A stretch of DNA of 53,581 bases, taken from NCBI GenBank assembly GCA_947303585.1, contig CAMYYT010000004.1, positions 1 to 53,581 on the forward strand. Direction: 5' to 3'. The stretch is from an uncultured Pseudomonadota bacterium (GTDB lineage Bacteria > Pseudomonadota > Alphaproteobacteria > Rs-D84). Below, piece after piece: positions 1 to 6,609 of the stretch; position 1 is the first letter of the stretch, and the number at the start of each line of letters is the position of its first letter. The translations under genes and the position numbers were made by a program. The notes under the pieces were generated by a model, which saw only the letters and a program-made list of their open reading frames with translations, was not told where the DNA came from and ran no database searches.

Positions 1-54
1 GGACAAGAGATTTTGGTTCTCTTTATCATGGTTCGAATCCGTGCGCTCCAACCA
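1..54 (+). tRNA. tRNA-Gln (UUG), 3' part; 5' end outside the window
   Basis: The anticodon arm is visible as stem agaga/tctct around the loop ttttggt, which gives anticodon TTG (Gln). The T arm is catgg-ttcgaat-ccgtg, followed by acceptor strand cgctcca, discriminator A and an encoded CCA at 52-54. The D arm and the 5' acceptor strand lie before position 1. Confidence 0.85.
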
Positions 55-61
55 AAAATTC

Positions 62-88
62 AACCGGCTTTATGCCGGTTTAATTTTT
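62..88 (+). terminator. Rho-independent terminator after tRNA-Gln
   Basis: Perfect 7-bp stem aaccggc/gccggtt with a 5-nt loop, followed by taattttt, 7 nt after the tRNA CCA end. Confidence 0.7.
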
Positions 89-92
89 GGTC

Positions 93-404
93 GCGCACGG
101 ATCGGTCAGAGCCCGCAAGGGCGCATGACCAATACGAGAATACACAATTAGAAAAATGTTAAAAAATCGAAGTTCACAAGATTTTTTTAATTTTTATTAT
201 TGTGTATCGAGGACACGTGCGTATTCCAGGAATTTGTATGGTGCGTTTTAATATTGGGTTCGTCGCGCCCGTTTGATTTGAAATCATCGTCCGCCTTTGG
301 CGAGACAGGTTCGACTATGAGTAAGCAAAAACAAGCCTTGCGCAGTTTGAGCGCTAACGAATGCGGCGCAGTGTCGGCACAGCCGACCGAGCCAATCCGT
401 GCGC
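93..404 (+). ncRNA. Candidate structured non-coding RNA, unassigned
   Basis: No convincing gene lies between the tRNA and the gene ending at 475. The stretch is richer in GC than its surroundings and its two ends pair: gcgcacggat (93-102) with atccgtgcgc (395-404), extended by cggtc (103-107) with gaccg (385-389). Inside are a GCAA-tetraloop hairpin (gccc-gcaa-gggc, near 111-122), the nested stems aatacg/cgtatt and atacacaat/attgtgtat around an AT-rich loop, cgcc-ttt-ggcg (near 291-301) and gtcggc-aca-gccgac (near 374-388). A roughly 310-nt RNA closed by a terminal helix is the size of RNase P RNA or tmRNA, but I could not find their conserved cores. Strand is uncertain. Positions 405-474 hold nothing recognisable. 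Confidence 0.4.
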
Positions 405-474
405 CCGCAATATTTTTAATAGAGTTTTTGCATAGGGCTTTCGTTTGTTTTTGTCATAGTTACATCCTTTTTGT

Positions 475-993
475 TTATTTTATTTTTTCGTTTGATTTAT
501 TCAATAATTCCACCAAACGTGTTGGATATTCATTGGTTTTGACCGGCCAAATTTGGTGTAAATTTTTGTCTGTAACAATATCTTTTTGATTTAAATGCCA
601 CCCACAAAAGCGATATTCAAATCTAGAGTACGGCCGACCGCTTTCATCAATCATCGGTATTGATTCTTGTCTGACGCCATCAAACCACATAGGCACATTA
701 TCATCAGCACACCGACGTTCAAAATCCAAAACATTACCATAATTGTCCTTAAGTATTTTACGAATATCATTCGGATAAAGTAATTTTACAGCGACATGAA
801 AAAACAATTCGTCTGTAATTCGTTCTGGCGATATACCGTCACTTACTTTGCAGGTAACATAAACATTATAATAATCAAAACGACAGTTTTGCGCATAAGC
901 TTTTAATTCTGCAAAGTTTCTTATATAATAATCGATTTTAAAATCTTTTGGAATAACATTGTATTCCAGCCAAGATCCGACCTTATAATTCAT
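475..993 (-). CDS. Hypothetical protein, 172 aa
   Basis: I do not recognise this protein. It has no signal peptide and no membrane segment and looks like a soluble cytoplasmic protein rich in Tyr, Asp and Arg. A conspicuous C-terminal part reads SRFEYRFCGWHLNQKD, followed by a Lys-rich tail. The start is supported by an AAGGA ribosome site about 9 nt upstream of the ATG at 993. It is transcribed alone, convergent to the folded region at 93-404. Confidence 0.6.
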   Translation of the reverse strand: MNYKVGSWLEYNVIPKDFKIDYYIRNFAELKAYAQNCRFDYYNVYVTCKVSDGISPERITDELFFHVAVKLLYPNDIRKILKDNYGNVLDFERRCADDNVPMWFDGVRQESIPMIDESGRPYSRFEYRFCGWHLNQKDIVTDKNLHQIWPVKTNEYPTRLVELLNKSNEKIK

Positions 994-1147
994 TTCAGTG
1001 TCCTTAAATGTATATTACCCATAGACACTCTCTGCTCCGGTATTTGACAGGATAGCATATTTTTGGCTGATGTCAACGAATTGGCACAAACAACATACCC
1101 ATTGAATTTATAACATAAAACAATCTAAAACAAAATTATGATTTCTA

Positions 1148-1177
1148 TTGACCGGGCTTTTGGTAAAGTTATATGAT
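1148..1177 (+). promoter_or_regulatory. Probable promoter of the 1219 gene
   Basis: TTGACC at 1148-1153 resembles a -35 box and TATGAT at 1172-1177 a -10 box, with an 18-nt spacer. They precede a gene with a good ribosome site. Read by eye only. Confidence 0.45.
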
Positions 1178-1218
1178 TACAGACACAGGAAAACAATCTT
1201 TAACAAAAAGGATTCAAT

Positions 1219-1683
1219 ATGAAAAAATTGTTTTTAGTAAGTATGTGTTGTGTAATGGGTGCTACGTCTTCCGCAAATGCAGGCTGGTTCGATAATTTAT
1301 TCAAAAAAGATGCGGAACCACAAACATTAAGCGAAGCATGCAACACAGATGAAATCACTGCGGTTTGTCCTGAAATTGCATTGGGCGAAAAAACTTTGGC
1401 TGGATGTTTGTCTGACAATATAAAATCTTTATCAAGCAAATGCGCAAAATATGTTAAAAAATCTATCAAAGAAAACAAAGAATTGATTTTGGGTCAAAAA
1501 GAAGACACAACAAATGCAGCAAATGAACAGGTTAAAACAGCAAAAGATACTGTCGTAGAAACGAAAGCAACAGTAAAAACAAGTGCAAAAGCGGCCGGCA
1601 AGGAATTAAAAGACACAGCCAAGGCTGTTAAAACAACCGCAATAGAAACAGGTAAAGCTGTTAAAGAAATAGTTACCGAATAA
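1219..1683 (+). CDS. Secreted protein with Lys/Ala/Thr-rich LEA-like helix, 154 aa
   Basis: The first ~21 residues form a typical signal peptide with a cleavage-like SANA-G site. Residues ~22-90 contain four to five cysteines and may form a small disulphide-bonded domain. From ~95 to the end the chain is a long amphipathic helix of Lys, Ala, Thr, Val and Glu (e.g. ETGKAVKEIV), resembling the 11-mer-like repeats of LEA or apolipoprotein-type proteins. It is probably periplasmic or surface-located. A ribosome site AAAGGA precedes the ATG and a terminator follows at once, so it is a monocistronic unit. Function is unknown; LEA-like is a description of composition, not a homology claim. Confidence 0.75.
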   Translation: MKKLFLVSMCCVMGATSSANAGWFDNLFKKDAEPQTLSEACNTDEITAVCPEIALGEKTLAGCLSDNIKSLSSKCAKYVKKSIKENKELILGQKEDTTNAANEQVKTAKDTVVETKATVKTSAKAAGKELKDTAKAVKTTAIETGKAVKEIVTE

Positions 1684-1710
1684 AAAATCGCCTGTTGGGC
1701 GATTTTTTTC
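1683..1710 (+). terminator. Bidirectional terminator
   Basis: Stem atcgcc/ggcgat flanked by an A run on the left and a T run on the right. It serves the gene ending at 1683 and, on the other strand, the gene ending at 1716. Confidence 0.8.
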
Positions 1711-1715
1711 TAGAA

Positions 1716-1946
1716 CTATTTTTTACGTTTTTTATTTATGACTTTCTTAGCCTGGTAATGTTCATCAACATAAGCCAATATTTTTTTGGTATTTTTTCTC
1801 ATTATCGATTGCATATCTGTACAATGATTTTCCATTTCAGACATTAAAAAGCTTACCATTTCTTTTGCTGATTTCTGTTTTTTCCAAACACATTTACCAA
1901 ACAAATAATATTTCTTGTAAAACGGATCTTCTTTTTTTGTAAACAT
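1716..1946 (-). CDS. Hypothetical basic protein, 76 aa
   Basis: A small Lys-rich, highly basic protein without signal peptide or membrane segment. An AAGGGG-type ribosome site lies 9-10 nt upstream of the ATG at 1946. It begins with a Lys/Tyr/Phe-rich stretch (FYKKYYLFGK) and ends in KKRKK. I do not recognise the family; a nucleic-acid-binding role is only a guess from the charge. Confidence 0.55.
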   Translation of the reverse strand: MFTKKEDPFYKKYYLFGKCVWKKQKSAKEMVSFLMSEMENHCTDMQSIMRKNTKKILAYVDEHYQAKKVINKKRKK

Positions 1947-2037
1947 CTAGTCCACCCCTTTATAATGTTATTTCTAACCTTGGTACATTAATCATTATAC
2001 CAAAATTTTCATATTTTATCAATATTTAAACACAAGA

Positions 2038-2943
2038 TTATCTAATAATATATATAATTGGCACGTTGTGGCCGGTGCAAAAATCTATGAAGAAATTGGC
2101 AAAGGCACGCACTTTTGGGGATTCTGCAATTTCAGTTCTGCAAATACATTGCATTTCTGTTTCATATTTAAAATCTAAATCTTTTAAACAAACAAGGTTT
2201 TTACTACTTTCTTCAAACCATTGTGGAAAAACAGTAATGCCATCCCCATCATTAACCAACCGGTATATCAAAGCCAAAGAATCTGATGTTGTATTCAAGT
2301 GTTTTGCATGTTTCATAATATCTTGAAATTCTGGTAAATTCATATATCGATTAAGCATACACAAATCATGATTTTCCAACAAATCGGCCAGATTTTTTGG
2401 AATGCCGTGTGTTTCCAGATATTTTTTACTGGCATAAAATTTCTTGTGTGCTTTGAATTTAAATAAAACTGTTCCATGAATATTTGGGTGAACTTTGGAA
2501 TTAACAATCAAAATATCTGTATTAGATATATCTGGTTCTTGTTTCATTAATAATTCCAAACGAATTTTTGGATATTTAGCATAAAATTCCGATAAATCTT
2601 TTAACATAAAACTGCCGAACAAACCTTCTTCGGTCCAGACGGATATAGAACCGGACAAAGCATCTATGTCTACAAAGTTTTCTGAAATTTTATTAAGCAA
2701 TTCTTCTATGGCGCAAATATCGTTGTATATAAGTTGTGCAGAATTTGTTGGCTGACTGCCGTCAAAGTTTCTGTTGATAAGTTTAGTATTAAATCTATCT
2801 TCTAAATCCTTAATCAGCTGGGACAGATTAGAATTCTTCATACCGTTTTCATTAGCGGCGATTTGAATACTGCCCTTATCAACAACTTCTTTCAAAGCCA
2901 GCAATTCTTTTAATAAAATTATTTTCGTTTTTAATGTTGACAT
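2038..2943 (-). CDS. LysR-family transcriptional regulator
   Basis: At 301 aa it has the normal LysR length. Residues ~10-65 form the winged HTH (LKEVVDKGSIQIAANENG, then NLSQLIKDLEDRF, typical of the recognition helix). Residues ~95-290 match the periplasmic-binding-protein-like effector domain, with VNDGDGITVFPQW corresponding to the usual G-x-G-(I/V)-x-x-(F/L)-P motif. The target is unknown; the nearest genes are an orphan HTH protein and a hydrolase. The start ATG lies only 8 nt downstream of a perfect TATAAT, so the mRNA may be leaderless. AT-rich palindromic sequence (TTTGCAAATA, TTATTTACAAATAA) directly upstream could be an operator. Confidence 0.85.
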   Translation of the reverse strand: MSTLKTKIILLKELLALKEVVDKGSIQIAANENGMKNSNLSQLIKDLEDRFNTKLINRNFDGSQPTNSAQLIYNDICAIEELLNKISENFVDIDALSGSISVWTEEGLFGSFMLKDLSEFYAKYPKIRLELLMKQEPDISNTDILIVNSKVHPNIHGTVLFKFKAHKKFYASKKYLETHGIPKNLADLLENHDLCMLNRYMNLPEFQDIMKHAKHLNTTSDSLALIYRLVNDGDGITVFPQWFEESSKNLVCLKDLDFKYETEMQCICRTEIAESPKVRAFANFFIDFCTGHNVPIIYIIR

Positions 2944-2951
2944 ATTCCTAT

Positions 2952-2957
2952 ATTATA
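2952..2957 (-). promoter_or_regulatory. -10 box of the LysR gene
   Basis: TATAAT on the minus strand ends 8 nt before the start codon, implying a 5' leader of about 0-2 nt. No clear -35 was found. Confidence 0.45.
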
Positions 2958-2986
2958 CAGATAAACTTATTTGTAAATAAAAATAT

Positions 2987-3214
2987 TTATTTGCAAATAC
3001 ATTTTATAAAATCATCCAAAGTTTTACCCGTAGAATTTAATATTTTTGCAATACTGCCTGTCGAAGGCCATCTGGGTTGACCATATTTAGACCAACGTTT
3101 ACTTTTGTTAAATGTCGTTGCATCCAGACCAGAAAGTTTTGCCAATCCCGAACAGGACATATTTTGTTGAAGTGCGAAATTATCTATTGCTTGCCATATA
3201 TCTTGATGTGTCAT
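2987..3214 (-). CDS. Small HTH protein resembling the N-terminal domain of CI/S24-type regulators, 75 aa
   Basis: Residues ~5-70 form a lambda-repressor-like HTH domain: CSGLAKLSGLDATTFNKSKR is helix 2, turn and recognition helix. The following WPSTGSIAKIL is usual in alphaproteobacterial phage-type regulators that continue into an S24 (LexA/CI) peptidase domain. Here the protein stops after the HTH, so it is either a stand-alone DNA-binding domain or a truncated repressor. An AAGGAG site lies upstream of the ATG. The 227-bp region upstream holds no further gene, only AT-rich repeats of the type TTTGCAAATA. Confidence 0.75.
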   Translation of the reverse strand: MTHQDIWQAIDNFALQQNMSCSGLAKLSGLDATTFNKSKRWSKYGQPRWPSTGSIAKILNSTGKTLDDFIKCICK

Positions 3215-3441
3215 GTTAAACTCCTTTTGTTGTTACGATATTTATTATATTCGTCCTAGGAAATTTTGTTTTATCCTGTTTTTATAAAACGGGTATCTAA
3301 AAAGGGGTAAAACCAGACCATAAAAAACATTAAAATTGGCAAAATTATCCTGAAATCAGGTATTTTTGCATAAAAATCAACACGGTAAAAACAGTATATT
3401 TTTTCCTATTTGCCACAAGAATTTTTTGCAAATATTGAATA

Positions 3442-4008
3442 TTAAAACTTTATAATCGGCATAATTTCTGGCAATGTTGATCTAACAAAGTGACCGTATC
3501 CTGAAAATTCATGAAGACGGATGTCTGGCAAATTCTTTGTTATATTGTCAACGCTGCTTAAAATATAGGGCGCATCATCATCAGACACCAATAAATCAAC
3601 ACCATATTTAGTCCGCGATATAATATTCGATTTAAAATCTATGTCTTTATAAAAGCCAAACGGTTGATAATTTTCTGCATCACACCAAGGAGCAACTAAA
3701 ATAATTTGTCGAACCATTAAATTTGGATGCAAAGAAAAATATTTTAAGATAAACCCACCCCCTGCAGAATGACCAATTAAAACTGTATCTTCGTTTATGT
3801 CTTGGGTGTCCATTATTTTTTCCCATTCGCTATATTTCATTAATGCCACATGAGCGTGCGGAAAACGAGGCATTTGCATTAAAACATCATGTTCAAATTC
3901 TGTATAAAACTGTAACCAATCTTTCCAACCTTTTATTTCGTTAAAAGTTCGATTTTTCCAATCTTCTTCTGGCCCCATAACACCATGACAAAAAATAATA
4001 TTCACCAA
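3442..4008 (-). CDS. Alpha/beta hydrolase, RBBP9/YdeN-like
   Basis: Residues 1-15 form the first strand and oxyanion region (VNIIFCHGVMG). The nucleophile elbow is GHSAGGG at ~80-86, with the catalytic Ser in the middle. An Asp-rich turn (SDDDAPYI, ~142-149) supplies the acid and GYGHFV (~170-175) the catalytic His. The size of 188 aa and the spacing fit the RBBP9/YdeN family of small serine hydrolases; the substrate is unknown. It is cytoplasmic with no signal peptide. The family assignment is from motif order; the exact function is open. Confidence 0.8.
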   Translation of the reverse strand: MVNIIFCHGVMGPEEDWKNRTFNEIKGWKDWLQFYTEFEHDVLMQMPRFPHAHVALMKYSEWEKIMDTQDINEDTVLIGHSAGGGFILKYFSLHPNLMVRQIILVAPWCDAENYQPFGFYKDIDFKSNIISRTKYGVDLLVSDDDAPYILSSVDNITKNLPDIRLHEFSGYGHFVRSTLPEIMPIIKF

Positions 4009-4041
4009 TATACTCCTTTTGTGGTTAATATATCATTTTGA

Positions 4042-4079
4042 TATAAAAAATCAACCCGCCTTTGTGAGACGGGTCGATT
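4042..4079 (-). terminator. Rho-independent terminator
   Basis: Stem acccg/cgggt extended by aatc/gatt across one mismatch, with a T6 tail on the minus strand. It ends the transcript of the gene at 4098-4541 before the hydrolase gene. Confidence 0.65.
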
Positions 4080-4097
4080 CAATAAGATAATTAGTCA

Positions 4098-4541
4098 TTA
4101 TTCATATTCTGATTGTTTTTGCTTTACAAGCATAAATTCTTGATTTAATCCAGCACACAAATTGTCATATCCCCTTTTGGTAAAACCTATAAATGGTGCA
4201 ATTTGTTCACCGTGCTTCCAAGTAGCCATTAAAATCTTAAATGTATTTTCTTTTGCAAAATACAACGCTTCAGACGCAACAGTTTTATCAAATTTTAATA
4301 CTGCCGCCACAGCATCATTAAAAGTTTTTTCTGTTAATTCTTTTTCATGACGACTGCGCATAAGACCTTGTAAACATTTTCCCAAAGTAATTGCCGCTTT
4401 TGCTGGGAAAGCCCTGTCTAGTGAATCTTTGTCATTTGTTATTATTTTCAACAATTTTGGATTTTTACAGCAATATTTTTCCGTACGCATTATTTTATTA
4501 TACAAAGCTTCGTTTATATCAATAGTATCATTTTCAATCAT
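4098..4541 (-). CDS. Hypothetical protein, 147 aa
   Basis: A soluble, mostly alpha-helical protein without signal peptide. It contains two Cys in KYCCKNPK (~23-30) and a helix-rich C-terminal half (SEALYFAKENTFKILMATW). I do not recognise it. A strong AAGGAG site precedes the ATG, and an extended -10 promoter (TTTGTGGTATAAT) lies 27 nt upstream, divergent from that of the M23 peptidase gene. The two genes share a 100-bp promoter region. Confidence 0.65.
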   Translation of the reverse strand: MIENDTIDINEALYNKIMRTEKYCCKNPKLLKIITNDKDSLDRAFPAKAAITLGKCLQGLMRSRHEKELTEKTFNDAVAAVLKFDKTVASEALYFAKENTFKILMATWKHGEQIAPFIGFTKRGYDNLCAGLNQEFMLVKQKQSEYE

Positions 4542-4568
4542 AATCTCGCTCTCCTTGTACTTTCCTTA

Positions 4569-4581
4569 ATTATACCACAAA
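4569..4581 (-). promoter_or_regulatory. Extended -10 promoter of the 4541 gene
   Basis: TTTGTGGTATAAT read on the minus strand; TGnTATAAT is a perfect extended -10. The same string occurs divergently at 4615-4627. Confidence 0.65.
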
Positions 4582-4614
4582 AAACATGAAAATAATAATT
4601 TTTATTAATTTTTA

Positions 4615-4627
4615 TTTGTGGTATAAT
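4615..4627 (+). promoter_or_regulatory. Extended -10 promoter of the M23 peptidase gene
   Basis: TTTGTGGTATAAT ends 14 nt before the ATG at 4642, so the predicted 5' leader is only about 7 nt and leaves no room for a normal ribosome site. Confidence 0.65.
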
Positions 4628-4641
4628 CTGGGTAGAGATAC

Positions 4642-5577
4642 ATGCGAACAGTGACATCTATATTTTTGTTGGGAACTTTTGTATTTCCGCTATCTGTGAT
4701 GTCGGAAAGTTTTTTATCTGCTGAAACTTTTCCATCAACTGTTGATGATTTAAGTTTTTCCGCAAAAGTAGAACTTGATGAAGATAGCTATAAACCTTTT
4801 GCTGGGCTTGATTCTTACCAGATACTGGAAATTGTCGAAACAGACCGTGGTATAGTTGAAGAAATGGAAGCCGCTGACATTATTGATGCTGACCAATCTG
4901 CAAATACATCTTTTTCTGTTGATACCAGCTCTTCATCAAATCAAATCACGCCTCAATCTACAGTAAATTATTCTGGCGGATATTGCACGATGAAAAACAA
5001 TGCATTGTCGTCAAATCAAACCATACCTATTGGTAAACCAGTATTCCACAACGATTATAAGTTTTGTTCTAAATATGGATGGCGTAATTTTGGTTCAACA
5101 GAAAAACCGTCCTGGGATTACCATCATGGCTTTGACATAGGCTGTACTTTGAAGCATTATGGCAAGCCAGTATTTGCCACAGCAAACGGAACAGTTGAAA
5201 AAGCACAACCTAACAGAAAAGGGAGTTCTGCTGGTAATTATATCGTCATTAATCACGGCGGTGGTTTTAAAACAAAATATATGCATCTTAAAACAATTAT
5301 GGTAAAAAAAGGACAATCTGTTCAGGCAGGCTGTCAAATTGGAGAAATTGGCAATACTGGCGGTGCAAAAAAATACAAAGAATCATTCAAAAACAATCCG
5401 TATCCTACTATGAGCAAAAACGCTGCTCATTTACATTACGAAATACATTATACTGGCAACCAAAGTTCGATACAAGCAAATGGAAAAAACATTACAATTA
5501 CCAAAGGTCGTAAAACTGATCCAAATACTGTGAAAGATGATAGTGTTGATCCATTACCCTTTATGAATGCGAAATAA
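4642..5577 (+). CDS. Secreted M23-family metallopeptidase (LytM-like)
   Basis: Residues 1-21 are a signal peptide (hydrophobic core FLLGTFVFPL). Residues ~22-125 are a low-complexity acidic and Ser-rich linker. Residues ~135-285 form the M23 domain: the H-x3-D zinc motif is seen in HHGFDIG, the GNYIVINHGGG and YMHL core strands follow, and the second His pair is in HLHYE. All metal and catalytic residues are present, so an active peptidoglycan endopeptidase is likely. The family cleaves peptide cross-links in the periplasm. There is no LysM or coiled-coil domain. The start ATG is very close to the promoter, suggesting a nearly leaderless mRNA. The next gene is a glycosyltransferase 80 bp downstream. 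Confidence 0.9.
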   Translation: MRTVTSIFLLGTFVFPLSVMSESFLSAETFPSTVDDLSFSAKVELDEDSYKPFAGLDSYQILEIVETDRGIVEEMEAADIIDADQSANTSFSVDTSSSSNQITPQSTVNYSGGYCTMKNNALSSNQTIPIGKPVFHNDYKFCSKYGWRNFGSTEKPSWDYHHGFDIGCTLKHYGKPVFATANGTVEKAQPNRKGSSAGNYIVINHGGGFKTKYMHLKTIMVKKGQSVQAGCQIGEIGNTGGAKKYKESFKNNPYPTMSKNAAHLHYEIHYTGNQSSIQANGKNITITKGRKTDPNTVKDDSVDPLPFMNAK

Positions 5578-5657
5578 TTTTTCTTTTCAATTATTAGACT
5601 TGCATATATACCTTTTTTTATTTATGATTTTAATCGTAATAAACCAAGAGGTTTTTC

Positions 5658-6575
5658 ATGTATAAATACAGCAAATTTCGTCAAATAAGCGCAACCGTTG
5701 CTGGATTGTTTGGCAAAGACAGGGCGGCACGCCGCATAAACCGCGACAAAATAAGATACAAAGGTTTAATTTCTACAACAGGTCAAAATATAATTCCAAG
5801 AAAGAAATACGAACATAAAATACCTGTGGCTTTTTGTTTTGATGGGCGTGGTTGTAAAATGGCAGCTGTGACAATAAAATCCTTGCTGATTGCATCTGTT
5901 AACCGTTGTGATTATGATATTTATTGTGTTATTGGTGAAGATGTAGATGAATCTTTGCAAAAAATTATAACTGATATTGTGAAAGATAGTGGTTCAACAA
6001 TTCATTTCGTTTATGGAAATCACGATTTTGATAAATCTAATCGGCGCAAATGGCCTGTGGCTATGTGGTATAGATTAATGTTACCAAAATTACTACCAGA
6101 TGTTTCCAGAATCATTTATGCTGATTTAGATATAATATTCTGTCGTGATTTAATTGATGTATATGAAATTGATTTGGGTGATAATGTAATCGCCGCGGTC
6201 AAAACAAGAACTAACGGATATTTCAATTCTGGGTTTTTATTAATGGATTTAGATAAAATTCGCAAAGACAAAATCTATCCACAATGGATAAAGTCTTCTG
6301 TGGAAAATGATTTTAAAAATCCAGACCAAGATGTGTTAAATAATACTCTGGCGGGACGCGTATTATATTTACCACTTAAATACAATTTCCAACTTTCACA
6401 TGGTTCAAGAATATTCAAAATATACAGCGAAGCAGAATTAGATGATTTGAAACACAATTTGGTGACATTGCATTATTCTGATTATATAAAACCATGGGGC
6501 GAAAAAGGTCGCAGACCAGTATTTTCTGAAATATGGTGGAATGTTGCGAAACAGACTGGATTATTTGAAGAATAA
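5658..6575 (+). CDS. Glycosyltransferase family 8
   Basis: Residues ~50-300 match GT8 enzymes such as the LPS galactosyl- and glucosyltransferases: PVAFCFDG start strand, WYRLMLPKLLPDVSRIIYAD followed by the metal-binding DxD motif (YADLDIIF), the NSGFLLMDL motif, DQDVLNNTL, and a C-terminal HYSDYIKPWGE. All usual active-site motifs are present. The N-terminal ~35 residues (SATVAGLFGKDRAARRINRD) are not part of the GT8 fold; they form a short hydrophobic then Arg-rich segment like that in the enzymes at 47374 and 49630, perhaps a membrane hook. Probable role: sugar transfer onto LPS or another cell-surface glycan at the inner membrane. A ribosome site AAGAGG precedes the ATG. Confidence 0.9.
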   Translation: MYKYSKFRQISATVAGLFGKDRAARRINRDKIRYKGLISTTGQNIIPRKKYEHKIPVAFCFDGRGCKMAAVTIKSLLIASVNRCDYDIYCVIGEDVDESLQKIITDIVKDSGSTIHFVYGNHDFDKSNRRKWPVAMWYRLMLPKLLPDVSRIIYADLDIIFCRDLIDVYEIDLGDNVIAAVKTRTNGYFNSGFLLMDLDKIRKDKIYPQWIKSSVENDFKNPDQDVLNNTLAGRVLYLPLKYNFQLSHGSRIFKIYSEAELDDLKHNLVTLHYSDYIKPWGEKGRRPVFSEIWWNVAKQTGLFEE

Positions 6576-6601
6576 AAAACGCCCAAATGGGCGTTTTTTT
6601 T
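6573..6601 (+). terminator. Bidirectional terminator
   Basis: Stem acgccc/gggcgt with loop aaat, A run to the left and T8 to the right, between the convergent genes ending at 6575 and 6610. Confidence 0.85.
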
Positions 6602-6609
6602 ATTGGTCT

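Noticed and set aside
93-404. Assignment of the folded region as a permuted alphaproteobacterial tmRNA
   Set aside because: A GGTTCGAC string near 307-315 resembles the tmRNA D loop, but no T-arm/CCA part, no tag frame with a stop after ANE, and no acceptor pairing of proper length were found.
200-589. A 129-codon frame on the plus strand
   Set aside because: It spans the folded RNA-like region and the antisense end of the 475-993 gene, has no ribosome site and odd composition.
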